From Marisa cornuarietis (lineage: Eukaryota > Mollusca > Gastropoda > Architaenioglossa > Ampullariidae), in the NCBI GenBank assembly GCA_004794655.1, contig SMMW01000018.1:1752501-1816500 (forward strand): 64,000 nucleotides of DNA. Reading direction: 5' to 3'. The notes below the pieces were generated by a model. The model was not told where the DNA came from, did no database searches, and worked only from the letters and a program-made list of their open reading frames with translations. The position numbers and the translations under genes were made by a program. This document shows, in pieces, positions 32,407-46,472 of the stretch. Every line of letters starts with the position of its first letter. Positions within the stretch are counted from its first letter, which is position 1.

Positions 32407-34229
32407 GTGAGTTCTTCTCCGTAATCTCAATCTTGTACTTTAAACTCGCTCTGTGAGTCAGTCCTTAATAGGAACATCTGCATACCCCTAGCCGTTCGCT
32501 AAAAATGTGTCACCCTTTCATTTTGCGTTTCATTTGCGTTTTTGTTTATTCTTGGACAAAATAGTTTGATATACCGCAACCATGAGGCTTAATATTTTCC
32601 TTTCACCGACTTCTTAACCGGAAACAATGTGAAACACGTTACTATGACAAATTTACTGCACACTCCTCATAACAGATAAAATTTGTTCGCTAAAAAAAAC
32701 CCCTTTGTCTTTGGGCAAAATCTAGTGTCCGTTATCCTTTGTCCCAAATCCGTAACTATCTTCTCCCTTCTGGGCTTCCTGTCCGCACTACGGTTCAAGT
32801 ACTCAGGGAGGTTAGCGTTACTGTGTCAACATATGGAATTGTTGGAAACAGACCAGAGGTGCTGGTGTGATGATGTGTTATGTTCTGCGTATCCTACTAG
32901 TGGCAGATGTTGTAACCAAAGTGCAGCAGGTAAAACGATCAGCCGATTATCAGACAAAACCCGCGAATATTTGTGCTCTTCTGTTTTGAAATCCATCTAT
33001 CGCTATACATTTCCCCAAAGAAAAATGGTTTGCTTGTATTATCTCCCGCCCCCATGGAGCTGCTGAGTACAAGAGAGCATGCCTTCATTTCATAACCATG
33101 TAATGACGACACAGCAACAGGGTGTATGCCGGCAAAACCGAAGCTTGTTGTGGATAAAAACATCGGCCGTCTGCTTTATTTCTTTTTTTTTTCTTACTCT
33201 GATGCATGAAAAACTTACAGCCTGTAAGGTGAGCGGGAATTCGGTTTGTTGTTGGTGTTGTATGCCGTGTCAGCAGTTGAGGAATCTATATCCCGACGAG
33301 GTGTTTCAACCGTAAAACCATCTGCCACATCCACAGACAGAAATGTTGCGAGGTCTGAAAATACAGTTTAACCTCGGTATTGAAATGTACCTTGCTCTAG
33401 AAAACTGTTCCGATATGAACACTATCTCCTTCTGCCATAAATAAACCCTGGATATCACTTTCTCTAAATAACCTTTGCGCACACTTAATAAACCTACGTA
33501 TCTATCAATACAAACGGTCGACACACTATAATAGGTAAGCAGCAAATATTTTATAGTTAATCAGTGAATACAAGTTTAGGTTAGTCAGGAAAATGTCTTA
33601 CCCTGGTTTAGTCAATCGATGCAGTTTGCCAGCTCACATTTTACCTTCATAATGTTTCTCGATCTGATGAAACCTTATTTTTAATTAGAATTTAATTTTC
33701 CTATCAAATCCCCCCTCTTTATTTCTTTAGTGGGACCATTTGGGTCCACAAGCGGGGTAGGGGGTTTAACAGTCTTGAACTTATGCACCAATACCGACTG
33801 ATAATAATAATAATACTTGACTCCCTCTAGTTTTGTCATTCTTAACCAGACAAAGTATCAAAAAGTCACAAACCCCTGAAATGTCCCAAAGTCCTTTTTT
33901 ATTGGTCAGTGTACTGCATGCAATGTTTGGGCAAACAAGTCTGGATTCGGCATGTTGAGTTAGCCGACAGTATGAAGTGAAATTTCGAGACATCGGGTAC
34001 CAGAGTTCGAATGTCCCGAATGTTCCAAAACCATTGGTTTCCTCCATTCACAGATTTACTAGCCTTGGTCAAACGTTCATCGACATTTGCCTGGTTAAGA
34101 AGAGACTTTCGGAAAGAGGGAACCTTTTCCAGAGACCATCCTGTAACCTCTTTGCCTCATCTACCTGACTCACTGTTGTGTCTGGGGCTACAGAAATACC
34201 TGTCTGCAAGTCTTCATACCGCGGACTAC
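32407..34229. other. Downstream of exon 10: no gene seen
   Basis: Probably intron of the same gene, since exon 10 ends in phase 1. AT-rich; no coding stretch with paired splice sites and no clear repeat. Confidence 0.45.
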
Positions 34230-34651
34230 TCATCCCTGAGGACGATGGGAGCTGTGCAGTTGCATCTCCTTCCTCTGATTCTCCCTCCTCTGCACACACG
34301 TGCAGGCATTTTTAGTGGCCTGCAGCTCACCTTTATCTCGTAACAAATTCAAGAGCAGACGTTCACACGAGGCTGATCTTTCATTTTTATCTCCACCGCC
34401 GCACTTTCTAGTTTCATTCTCATCTGAGCATGTTGGTCTAGGTCTTCTTGACAGTGAAGGCAGCTGTAAGGTGACCGGGAGTGATATTGCCAGGCCTTGA
34501 TGTACATGGCTGCTGACTTCGTAGAAGATCTGAACTCCGCAGAAAAAATGCGGGCCTGTTTTTGAAGATAACGATCCCAGCACAGCAACGGTTTGCCAAG
34601 ATGGAAAAGGTCCATAGTATCAGGATTTGCGAATCTGGTTATTTCGTGCAT
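34230..34651 (-). pseudogene. Coding-like stretch, frame-broken, unidentified
   Basis: On the minus strand a frame starting at 34651 reads like ordinary protein for about 100 codons (segments such as FHLGKPLLCWDRYLQKQAR and KSAAMYIKAWQYH). It then stops at 34349, while plausible sequence continues in the two other frames (LLLNLLRDKGELQATKNA; EEGESEEGDATAQLP). The composition is balanced, not repetitive. It could be a decayed gene, a transposon remnant or exons with unrecognised introns. I do not recognise the family. Confidence 0.3.
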
Positions 34652-34899
34652 GTCGATGCCACCTTGATTAGCAAAATTGAGGGAAAGAGGAAATTGAAAT
34701 GCTTGCAGGATTTATAGGCGAAGTAACTCTGATAGCCGTAGGAAGCGTAAATGCGATCAGATTTGGTGCAAAGTTGCAGGTCAGACTCGTTCTGAGAGAT
34801 TCAATAAACCGATAAGTGACACATTTTCAGTCACAGACACTCACAACTTTTGAGGGATGTAAGAACCTTACGATGAATGATGGGTCGTAACCTGTGGAG

Positions 34900-35100
34900 C
34901 TTGACTAGGAATTGGGTGGTTCGAGTTTGCTTCGGTCTGCGGCTGGAAAACTCCACCTGACCACTTAGTAATAGATAACTGAATGATTAAAGAAGTAAAA
35001 ACCAGGAAGATGAGGACTGAGTTCCGCTTGTCATACGCTGTGCCCCGAGATACGGTGGACCACTTTCACCGCCCATACGGCCTCTACCGTTATCTTTTAA
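34900..35100 (+). repeat. SINE-like copy, family A
   Basis: A B-box-like ggtggttcgagtttgc near 34917 is followed by the 3' motif gatacggtggaccactttc and ggcctctacc (35048-35093). This motif recurs at 36969-37015 (minus) and 55186-55225 (plus). Confidence 0.45.
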
Positions 35101-36960
35101 GCGGGCAAGCAAAACTAGAGTGGCGTTCAAGGCTAAAAGCAAACCAGTTCTACGAAAAGAAAAGCTGACATGTTGTCAAATTTTGTGGTGAATTTAGACT
35201 ATAAAGGGCGGAGAAACTCTCTGAAGCTATATTAAGAGGCTCGTGGAACCATGTGAAAAAGAAAGTGACGTTTATTTAATTATTTTGTTGTTGTTGTTGT
35301 TGCAACAAAGAGAAAGAGCAGCTGATGACGTAGGATTAAGAGCTGTGGCATTGTTGTTCTTAAGCAACTAGACTAACTCCACTGAGGATATTCTCTCACG
35401 TCCAGCAGAATAACTCCATCTGTTTTCGAGATGTGACGTCACTTCCTTAACTACGCTCAATTAAATTATGGCCCCAGCTCTCCCACTGTTTGTAGTCTTT
35501 ACATCGAAAATACCCATGTGCGATCGTGCGGTCAGAAATCTTGACTGACGAAAAGAAGTATCTGTTGAATTCCTGCTTCCTTCGCGTGAAGTCAGACCCA
35601 CCGGCGCGTGAAACGTCTGAAGGCGGAACGTCACGATTGTTACGCGCATGGCTGGCACGTTACAAAGTATTTTATTCTTCCGTTTAAAGGGACTGAACGA
35701 CACAGTATGTGTCCAGTTAGAGCGCCACCTGGAGCTCACACCCTGCAACAGCTGCGCATCATTATGTGATCTGTGTGCGGGGGAGGGGGAGTGTAGGTCA
35801 CTCAGTGCGGGATGATGCAGGAGAAAAGGAAGGAGAAAAATGGGTGGACGCCTAACGATGCGATGGCAGTGTCTCGAGAGTACAACACGCTTTTCCACTC
35901 AGTTAACGATGACAGCATCTGGAAAAAAAACAAAGTCGAACAGGAAACAGGTATTTATACAAAAACACCCACTTCATCAAAACACAATATATTTTTTATT
36001 TTAAACGCGTTTAGACCGTAAATATGATTAGTTAAAACACTTTTATGGAAGGCTCCTAAACGCGGTGCACAACAAAATTTTATAACTTTTATAACTAAAA
36101 TCGTTTGAACTCCAAACCGTTGAAACAATTCGTCGTCGTTTTATTTCATCATAAAGTCTCTTGTTTGCTTGCGAACACCTCCAGTTCTCTACCCCGAAGC
36201 TAATAACGGCAGTCATCGCTGCTAAAACTGTTTAAGCCGCTGAGTGAGCCACCGTTAGAACGTTGCTACAACCCTTGTACATGGCGTCTACACGAGCGAT
36301 TTAAAGCAACAAGTTTTGTAAATTTGCATGTTTAGAACACTTCTTGAGCAACACGTTGTGTGAGCCCATCAACCAGATCACCGACGCAATTGCTGAAGCA
36401 TGAAGGCCGAGAGAAGAGGCCATGCTCTTCGATAATTAATAGCCATGGCTGTTCAGCAGCTGCTGCAGGTGTGTGCACGTGCGTGTGTGACGTGGAGGGT
36501 GACACTGATTCGTCACATGCTGTTAATAACGATCTTGAGCAAGTGCTTGCATGATGGGAGCTAAGATTTCCCATTCGTGGAAGCTTTTATCAAATTGTAT
36601 GTCACCTTGGGAACTTAGGGGTTAAAGGTCGCCTTAAAGCTAACCAATGTGCTAACCTTCTGTTTACTGGTACTAGTTCACGACCAGCTATGCTGATCAG
36701 CCGGTACTGGTTTCTGGGTGGGATTAGTGGGGGGGGGGGGGACACGTGAACAGACCTGTCGAACTCTTTCTCCGTAATAAACTCACATCAACACTTACCT
36801 TCAATTCAACGTCCTTTATCAAAGTTTTCAAATCCTTCTGTCGCTTTCGTGAAAACTGAAATGTTAACAAATGTTTCCCCTAATTGTACTGTTTGAATCG
36901 CCTTCATATTGATATAATAGGTCTTCTGAGACGTTGTTTACCAAACCAGCAAAGGTAAAC
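35100..36960. other. No gene seen
   Basis: Mixed AT-rich sequence with a (TTG)n near 35285-35302 and a G run at 36730. Open frames are short. No RNA gene recognised. Confidence 0.45.
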
Positions 36961-36964
36961 ATTT

Positions 36965-37145
36965 AATCCCATGGCCTCGTAGCCGAGAGGGAAGTAAGTG
37001 GTTCACCATGTCTACATACATGTGGGGCTTAATAATAAAGATAAAGCAGGCTAAACGGCTTCTAGGCAACAGACCTCCCCGAGCAGGCCTTGAACCAGCC
37101 ACCTTCTGTTCCACGATCGAATTCGCTAAACACCGAACAAGAAAG
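36965..37145 (-). repeat. SINE copy, family A
   Basis: Read on the minus strand it has gtgtttagcgaattcg (A-box-like), ggctggttcaaggcctg (B-box-like) and a 3' part with tggtgaaccacttacttc and ctacgaggccatgg. The last matches the motif at 35048 and 55186. Confidence 0.55.
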
Positions 37146-37149
37146 ATTC

Positions 37150-40100
37150 CCCCTTCAGAAAAAGTATTAACTAGACGAATTGTCTAACTATACTGGACAA
37201 ACGGTAAAGGATCAAACATACTAATGAAGAAATAATAAACGAAATATCTTTGATGTCCACCATGCATTAAAAACCAAAATCGAGTTTCTTTAATGTGTGT
37301 CAATAAAGTCTTTAGAACTAACAACACGAGATGTGTGCGCACCGCAGTTTAAAAGACAAAGACGGTTTAAACAGTTTGTAGCATCAGAAGTTGGTACGAT
37401 GAAGTGATGAGGATTCCTGGGTTGAAACAATAGGCCCAGTTTGGTTCGTATCTCTCTCCCTGCTTGCGTCTTCGTTTTGTTGTTCGATGACAGAATAATT
37501 AGAGTCTGCCTGGAGAAGATGGCCTGTGCCCAAGGGGATGCTAATCTCAGCTCCCCGATGAGAGGATCTGTCAGACGCTTATGTTTATCGAGGGCTGACA
37601 TTGTTAAACATGTTTCTTGTTAGTCACTTCAGGCACGAATAGTGCTCCTTTCAGTTTTTATCTAGTCTCTGTGTCTGTACTCTTCGCTACAGCTTCAACC
37701 TGGTGTCTCTCTTTTTTTTTTAAACGTGTGCCCCCGATGTTGTTAAGTTCTTAGTGGAGGTGCGATAACATCGTTTCGAAACAAACGGAATGAGTCGATG
37801 GCTGATTTAGTTCTCTTTAATTTTTGTTCCAACGTTCTTTCTTCTTTGTCGTTGTCTTAGTATTGTTTCTTGTTTCCTTTTGGTTAGTTTTCTCTCTACA
37901 CTTGACTTCTTGCTTTTTCTTGTTACGACCGAATTCGTTATCGTTATCCCTTTCTCTCCTTTCTTTCGTAATGGCGTAAAAGAAAACAGTCATTTCTTTA
38001 GTAAGGCTGGTTTATGTTGCAAACATGTGTTACATTACTAAGCCATGTCAGAAATATTACCTTGCTGAGAGATCTACATGCATACTTTTTACCCTTATGT
38101 AGACATTTTCTAGTATTTATACAAATCATCACTAATACCCGTGTAGCTGAAATTGTTATATGAGACAGTAATTAACTTTAGAACTTTGCTAATGATATAG
38201 ACGTACAAGAATATTAAAGTGAAATGGCAGTTTTAGAATTGTGATTTAAGATACGACTTTATTTATCTTAGAAGGCAATTAGTAGCAGCTCTGTATGGAA
38301 GCACAGGCTATAACCACAAAGCACAACATCAACAATCACCAATACACCCTCACACACTTCACACCAGACAATCACAATTCTGATCCCCTTATAATGTGAA
38401 GGGTATTTTAGAATTGCTTTGTACTCTATGCTCTGTTTGCTTCTCTGTTTCAGAGTTATAACCCCTCGCTGCCACAAGTAAAGGACGATGCAGAACGATG
38501 TTTGCAGAACGACGTTTGCGAGGATGTCTTCGGTACAGGCTTCAGCAATGCTTAACGCCCTGCCCTTATCCTTCATTCTTCAAGTCAATGAAGTCGTTTT
38601 TCAGACTGCGAGACACTTAGGAAAAAAAAAACAATCATCACGTGATCTCTAAGGAGCAGCGATACAATGTCATATCACGTGACAAACTAGTGACGTCACT
38701 AGTGTATGCTACTGGTGTCGGCGATGACGAGGACGTCATCTGTGTCTTTAAGAACGTCGCATCCCGCAGAGCAGTGATAATTATTGCTTCTACGGATTAG
38801 ACAGACAGATACTACAGCTATCAGACATTCTTTTACAAAACAAAGGAGACCTTTTCTGTCTATTTTTTTTTTAACGTGTAAAATTTTCCGGTGAAAGGGA
38901 AGTTGAATGCAAACGAAATGCATGCATTTAAGAAATCAGTTAAGTATCTTCAGGCCAAAATCGAGACACAAATACACGATTTTATCTCATTTTACCCTGA
39001 GATAACATTTTTTTGTGTCTTTTTTTTCTTTGTCTCTCTTTCTCTATCTCTCTGAAGCAGGCTTATACAACTCTGGTAAAAGGAACTCTATCGCCTGTTC
39101 ACTTACACAATAGGCAAAAGATTTTCTCTGCGCGAAAGACGTTTATTCTGGGAAGAAAAATTTATTTAAATGAACGCATTCGTATGAAACGTTTCAATGT
39201 TTGTGACTGTAAATAATTCGAACGCGTTTAAAAAAAAATATGCTGTCGCTTTTGAGACAGCAACCTTGTGCCTTACTTTTATCATCTTCCTCTTCCACGC
39301 ATGGAGTAATCGGAACGAGAAACGCTGAAAAAAATACAAATCGACAATCTCTTTCGAATAACCGTCAGAAAATATTAAACTAGGAGATTAAACAAAACGC
39401 ACAACACTGATAAGTGATCCTTGCTGTCGAGGAATGTCTTCCTGCTTTTGTAAGCAAACAAGTATTGATGCATGCTTATTGTGACGTCTCGCGCTTTATA
39501 TGACGTCACACGGGTGACAGTTTGAACGACTGTCGCCCCCTTATCCTCTTTGTTTGTTGTACAACTGAAAATGAGCAAAGTTCATCGCAGTTCTGGATCC
39601 TAGATACGTCAAAGGAGGAACAGCTGTATGTGGATCTTTGTTCAGTTAACGCTCTTTCGATGCAGCTGTTGGTATTATATAGACGGTTAGTGTAGCTGAC
39701 TGATGTGAAACCAGTAGCAGTGCTCCAGGGTTGGGGTTGGTGATACAAAACCGGTCCTAGAAGCTGTGAAGTGGTCGACGAGATGCTCCTCTCGGGTTCA
39801 GATAGTAAGAGCACGATCCATCCTTCCATCCCGGAACTGACAGCGAGTGTTGAAGCAACTGTTGTTGGCTGACCTTTCGGGACGTTGCTTGAGGGCACGA
39901 CTCTGGCAGGCCACCATCAGCAAGGGTCAAGGGTTAATCAAAGTGACCTGGTAGGAGTGTCGTGACCGAGTCTGCACTGGTCGCAAGGCGTGGTTCGTGG
40001 CTGTGATAGAGGTTGCTGCGTGACACCGTGAAGTGTTTTACAGTTCTGACTCATGTGCGTTGCATTTTCTTTTTAATTTGAGGCTGTGGGGGGAGGTGCG

Positions 40101-41980
40101 TTGGGGGCCTGCTATAGAAACGAATATGGAAGGACATTTTGTTGAGTAGTTTTCAAGGTGCGTGGAAACTCGATGACATTTGAAATGCTATGCAGTTTAA
40201 GGTATGTCGGCGGTCAATACACATCAGGATGTTTGGTGAGCAATGTGGCTTCCATTATTCGTGAAGGTGTCTGTAGACATTTCTCACTGGAGACTTATTT
40301 CGTCAGCGTAAACTCTGCTTGTGCTGAGTAGTACTGGGCTTTCCGCTTGCATGTTGATACAATCACCCCATATCCTTTTGATCTAGAGATTTACCTACCG
40401 TGCTTTTGCTTTCTTTCTTCGTTTTTCTTGTTCATATGTGGAGATTATTTCCAGAGCTTATTGAAGCTAGTATTACACATAACTTTGACATTCTTTAAGC
40501 AGATCGACAATCGAAAAATAAGCTTCACGTGCAGATAGTCGTTATAGACATTATGTCAGCCTCGATTTGACCAAGAGGGACATCATTAAGAACGACTGCT
40601 TATTATCTGGTCAGTTCCAAAACGAAACAAGAATTTGTGAAAAACACATAATAATTTAAATGGATTGAAATGAAGTGTTACCCAGCAGTTTGGAGTTGCC
40701 AGGTGACACGAGCGAATTTGTTCTACAGTCAGTGCTTCCGAAAAACGAAACACAAAAATTGTTTCTAAATCTTAAAAAAAAATTCATACACGTATCTGTG
40801 AATATAAAACTGAATATAGACATTAAAATATATTTGAAACATGACCAGGCGTATCGTAAGAAAAATAGCTAATCAGGAGTAAGGTGAACGATAACGACGA
40901 CGACAAATGCAATGTTTTATCAGTTGATAATACCCTAGAACAGCAAGGACTTTGTTTACAGCTACAGTTTGACAGTCTTCAGCATCTCTATGTCGTTTAA
41001 CAGTTCACCAAATAAAGTCAACAGTCGTTTGCGACAAGTGCAAGCGGCCAATCGTTTCGTCGCACGCGCGCCATTCATGTAGTCGTGTCGCTCTTGATGG
41101 AGTCGTAACCCTTTGTCAGCGTGCATTCATGTTTGTACAAGTGTAGGTGTGCGTGCACATGTGCTTGCAAGGTGAGCTCACAGTGGCTTAGAGACAGCCA
41201 GTCCTGAGGGAGTGCAATTTAGGAAAACACTTTGTCCCTAGCATGGAAGTCTGTGCGCTTCTCTCTTCCTCCTCCTCCTGACATTCCTGCATCCAACGCA
41301 CATACACGTGGGCAGGCTACCTGCACAGTTACCTGTCTACATCCATCTTCCTCACTATATCATTTTTTTGCCTACTTCCGATTCAAACATAGCATTATAG
41401 ATACATATACCAATATATACACAACACTCGCAATTATTCATACCCATATACAATGAGAGAAAAATACGCACATACTTTTTAAAAATACTATGAAATCGTC
41501 TGGTAATCATGAGTTAAATTTTTTTTTTAAATGGAGTTTTGTTGATTTGAAATTCAGCCATTGTTAACTGTTCTTTAATTTAATGTTTATAAAAATGAAA
41601 CAATAAACTAAAAATTAAGTTCAACGACGTAGCCGTAATTACGTGCATAATGAAGTGTTCGCAAAATAATGAGGAACTTTTACGTGAAGTAATTTAGGTG
41701 GGAAATTTGACACTAAGCACGTGTGCCTACTTTAGCTTTAGCTGGCAATTTCCTTGAAAGGAAGGGTAGTTTAGCTGTATGTTTACAAATAACGCTGAAA
41801 GTTGAAAATAGATGTTTTGATTTTCGATTGGAAAGACAGCTACGAAAGTTTTATAATGAGTTTGCACTGTAGAGACATGGCAATCAGCACAGCACTTAAA
41901 CTAAGGAAACGTTAAACATGCAGTAAAAACAAATAATGTCTTTAGAAATGGTATGTCAATGCTTGCTGCAGCATCGTAAG
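37150..41980. other. No gene seen
   Basis: AT-rich with T-rich stretches. The longest open frame (minus strand 39898-39506, 130 codons) has no recognisable domain. Confidence 0.45.
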
Positions 41981-41983
41981 ATG

Positions 41984-42047
41984 GCATTCATTCATTCATT
42001 CATTCATTCATTCATTCATTCATTCATTCATTCATTCATTCATTCAT
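41984..42047. repeat. (CATT)n microsatellite
   Basis: About 16 uninterrupted CATT units. Confidence 0.95.
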
Positions 42048-42456
42048 CTGCATGTGACTGTCTTGTATAATCAACTGGATGACTCTCTCTCTCCCTCTTA
42101 ATTTCGCTCTCTCGTGCAGGGACTAAGTCAGTTAACGGAGAGATGTTTCTCTTTAGAGTTTAGAATTTCTTGCTGTTATCAACTGTGTGTCTTCCAGCGA
42201 TTTGTAAAGAGATTCTCGTCGGTCTGTGCGCGGTCACGAGTTGTAGAAACTGGAGTTCGTAACCGGGCTCTGCTGTTTAACAGTTTTTTGGTCGGGTCAG
42301 GCATCAGAGCACACCCGGATGTAATATACTAGCTACATCATTTAAAACGTAACGATTGTGCATCTCCTCTTCACTCCGAGCGGAGGCAATGCTGTTGGTG
42401 CATATTGGATGGCGTGTATATTTAGAATGATTATGCATGTATTCATGCACATACCT

Positions 42457-42460
<4 letters not shown>

Positions 42461-42507
<47 letters not shown>
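42461..42507. repeat. (GT)n microsatellite
   Basis: About 23 GT units. Confidence 0.95.
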
Positions 42508-42508
<1 letters not shown>

Positions 42509-42509
42509 A

Positions 42510-43530
42510 GGCATAACGAGCGGGTTTTGAGTAAATGTCTACGAATCAAAGAATGTCCATTCTGGAAGTGTTAGGTAAAGCAGGTACGAACTCTTTGTTA
42601 GGGAAGGTGCAAACTCCAGTCAACAATCTTTGGTTCGTATTGTTGACCCTGAAGAAGTGATGATATTCCTTTAACGAAAGATGCTGTGCTTATAAAAGGT
42701 CTGCTCCCGACGATTCTCTGCTTCACACTCTTCACCGACATTCTTTCTCTGGATGGAATCTTCACTGCTGTACAGACCGGCTGATCTTTGATCAGGTTCT
42801 CGCCATCCCTTTTCCAATACCTCACTGAAAACGATTTGAAAACATTTTAAAATGGTGTTTCTTTTTGAGTTCCTATTTTTATGATTTCAAAAGCGAACTG
42901 TCGATTTTAAATTTAAACCATTTTTGTCAATACACTGTTAGAACTTGGTGTACAACCATTCGTTCATACTTTGCTTTCTTCTGTATTGTCTCTTCCGTTA
43001 TTTCCATGACAAAAGCAAGAAAGTTTTGTAAGCTTGTTGGACTGTTGCTGCTCTGTGATGTCGCATATTCCCCCGATGTCTAATTCTGTAATTAAACCTA
43101 ATTTCAATGGTGCTGATGTACATAGTCTTGAGAACGCTTAACCTACTCTCTGTATAAATGCAGAGCTTGAACTGGTTTCATGTTAAAGTATACCGCTCTG
43201 TTACCGTTATTTATATATTTTGTTTCTGTGAGTACACAAACCAAGATGCTAGTGTTGCTATGGATACAGTTACGCTGACGAAAATATATTTCTGTTTCGA
43301 TGTTTAGGGTTTGAATCCTTACACAAAGTTAAATTTGGCTTAACGATGATATGTAAATATTCCTCGATCGTTTTATGCTATGAAGTTTTTGCGTAGTCAG
43401 TGTATTCTATCAAACAAAAAAGCTATGATGATGTGACGCAGCTAACAGTTCTTTAATAAAGTTGTTTTTCTTTTGTTGTTTAGACAAAATCTTTGCGTGA
43501 TGATTGCCTTTTGCTGGTTTTTTTAAATTC
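42510..43530. other. No gene seen
   Basis: AT-rich sequence, short frames only. Confidence 0.45.
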
Positions 43531-43531
43531 G

Positions 43532-43614
43532 CTCACTCACTCACTCACTCACTCACTCACTCACTCACTCACTCACTCACTCACTCACTCACTCACTCAC
43601 TCACTCACTCACTC
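43532..43614. repeat. (CTCA)n microsatellite
   Basis: About 20 uninterrupted CTCA units. Confidence 0.95.
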
Positions 43615-45950
43615 GCATCCAATGATTTAGAAACATCCACACACTCTTAGGGACGAGCATTCGCAGACTAAAATTAAGAAAGTACGTGCATTTTGTCACC
43701 TGCAGGCCATGCACGTGCATGGTGGACATGTAAGCAAAACAAGGAAGAAAGAAAGAACAATAGAAAGAAAGAAGCTTTGAGGAAAAGGATGAAAGCTAGC
43801 CTTAATGGAAAGATTTTCTAGGAGCTGATGCTTCCCTAAAGTTTTTAAAGTTCTGTAATGAAATCGGAGAAAGCTGCTATAGGGCTAGATCAGCTTGACC
43901 TTTGAACTGCTTTATGTCTTATTTTGGGACAAATAACATGCGCGAGAGATGTTTGCTATTCTTTGGGCGCCTGCCAAATGAAGTCGACATTTATTTTATT
44001 TTATTTTATTTTTTTGACGTTCCTTCGTCTGTCGCTCCATTTTTCTTTTCAGACACCCTGCTGGTTGTTCTGTTGAAGTTTTTGCCACACAGGTACAACT
44101 GTTTTTTTTTGGTGAGCTATTTATGTTTTCTGGCAGTCGTATCGATGGTATTTGTTCTCTGGTTAACAAAAATCTGTTAGTTTTATTGGTAGCGCAGATG
44201 TCATTCGTCAACATCGTATATCAGTTTTCATTATTTCTTTCTTTTGTCTCTCTTATCTCTTTTCTTCTCCACTCTTTCTTGTAAACTGTCAACGCCAGTG
44301 AGCGTATTAGCGGCTGAAAATGAACGCAAATGATCAAAATTGATTTCTGTTTTAACAGAACATGGAATTCTCATATTATTCTTCACGCAGATGGTCCAAA
44401 CTAAATTTAGCTTTGATTGAAAAAAATCTATCCTTTTCGGAAAATAAGTTTCATTAATCTTTGTATGTATCTTGTATCTAGTAAGGAAAAGTAAGTAGAA
44501 AGCTGGAAAAAAAAACCACACAGACAACTCTAAGCCTCCCAGCTACCTGCCCTGTGAAACACTTATGCATGAAATGCCCCATAAAGCAGGAGACATAAAG
44601 TTCTTTGCCATTTTTCTGCATGCCTCTCTTTCCCATCATCCCACATGTCTTGTGCCAACATTTTACAGGTTATATCAGACGCCACAAATTTAGAACAAGA
44701 TCCGTGTCCCCCTGGGACTCAGGATAAAATAATAAGAGGAAAAAAGGGGGAGCGGCGAAGCCTCGACAATTAATACAACACCTAAACTTGGTCTTCTAAT
44801 GGACTAGTGATGCACTAGAGCTGGTGAGAATCACCTTACTCTTTTCATTTTAAGGGTGTGCTGGTCAAATTTTGTAAAGAGATGCTTACGTTTTTTATTT
44901 TAAATTAAATTGTTTTGTATACATTTCTGTTGAAAACAAAGCATGCATTTTAATTTAAAATTCTTATCATTAGGCAGATTCGATACTGTCCGTGCCCAAA
45001 CCACAACTGGCATGCATGTGACTTTTACTCAAGCATTTCACCAGTTTCTGATTTCTGAACTGGGCTTAAATAACAGCAAGAAGGTAGCCCTCAGAGGCCG
45101 TATTCACGAAGAAGAAATAGCGCATTAGGGTTGGCTACAGACCGTAACATTGCGGGTTCTGTATTGGGAGACAGATGCAGGCCTGGTGGGTGGGCTGATA
45201 TTCTAGAAGTCTTCTTCTTGCGTACGGTTAACAACTAAGACTACATATACCTTGCTAAGGCTATAGTGGGGTCTGTATATATTAAACCAAGGCAAAGCAA
45301 ACCCGATGGAATGGATGTGTACCTCTGATACATAACTAAGGCCCCGGGACTACACAGGAGAAACTGGGAACCTCTGGATACGGCCAGTGCAAAACAGAAA
45401 AGATCGGGCAAGAACAGAAAGAACAGGTTGTCAACCGCAATATGTAACCACGTAATGAAATGCAAAATAGACAAATTAACTAAGTATTTCCAGATTCCAC
45501 ACGAATGCGACTTCGCGCGCTGGCTGAATGCCTTTCGTAAGTATGTTGATGGTGGTCGAAAAAAACCAGCTGTCTAGTACAAAGAAACATAAGCACACGA
45601 CACACTATTGTAGAAGAGACAAGAACACCGCACACAGACAAGTTAACCCTGATCATCATCAGAAATTAGCTGACGTGTAGCTCTCAAAGTGTTAAAAGCA
45701 GGTGAGAAAGGAGAAACCGCTAACGTTAAAAACCCACGTGATTTAAATTTAAAAAAAAGTATTGTCGTTGCCATTCTCTACATGCCTCAAATGTCCATCA
45801 TCTCCCTGCTGAACAGATGTCTTGTGCCAAAATCTCTTTGCAGCTTACGTAAGACGAAGCCAAGTTTAGCTGTCTGGGTGAGCCTAATGGATGGTTTAAA
45901 ATAGTCCTTGTCCCTTTGTCATAAATCTTTAGTTTTACAAACTAAAACTG
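43615..45950. other. No gene seen; one diverged local duplication
   Basis: AT-rich. Two related segments lie near 44607-44690 and 45768-45850, sharing ttgccatt, catgcct, catcatc and atgtcttgtgccaa in the same order. Confidence 0.45.

Positions 45951-45951
<1 letters not shown>

Positions 45952-46000
<49 letters not shown>
45952..46000. repeat. (CA)n microsatellite
   Basis: About 24 CA units. Confidence 0.95.
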
Positions 46001-46002
<2 letters not shown>

Positions 46003-46472
46003 CTTGAACGCGAACATTAATGATTAATTACGATGATCAGCCATTAGATTGTTAACGCCCGTTGTTTTGTCCTTTAGAACTAAAATAAATGAAATACAGT
46101 ATTACTATAAAATAAAACAACAATACCGGTACATGACTAATAGAAAATCAGACAGTAGAAACACAAAAAGTTAATGTTCTCCATGTAAATCTTCTATAAA
46201 GAGGAAGAAAGTAACAATGTCTCTGTGGACGTAAGACGCAAACAGAAATCTTTTATCCACGCATGCGCATTCAGAGCAATTAGTGCAGTTTGTCCTTTTA
46301 TTGTTTCTCTAGCGCTTTATAGTGAAAATATAGAAACGATCGGGTCAAAGTTAAGTTACTGTTAGGGATTAAAATAGAAAACCTAGAACAATTTGGGTAT
46401 TGATAAAATATCTTTGGAATATATTGTTTATATGCATCTACATATTTGGGACAAAAGAAGTACAAATTGCCT

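Noticed and set aside
39506..39898. 130-codon minus-strand open frame
   Set aside because: No recognisable motif, no splice signals, and the gene density around it is nil.
43532..43614. Regular short repeats that could suggest a CRISPR array
   Set aside because: It is a plain tetranucleotide microsatellite without spacers, in a eukaryotic context.
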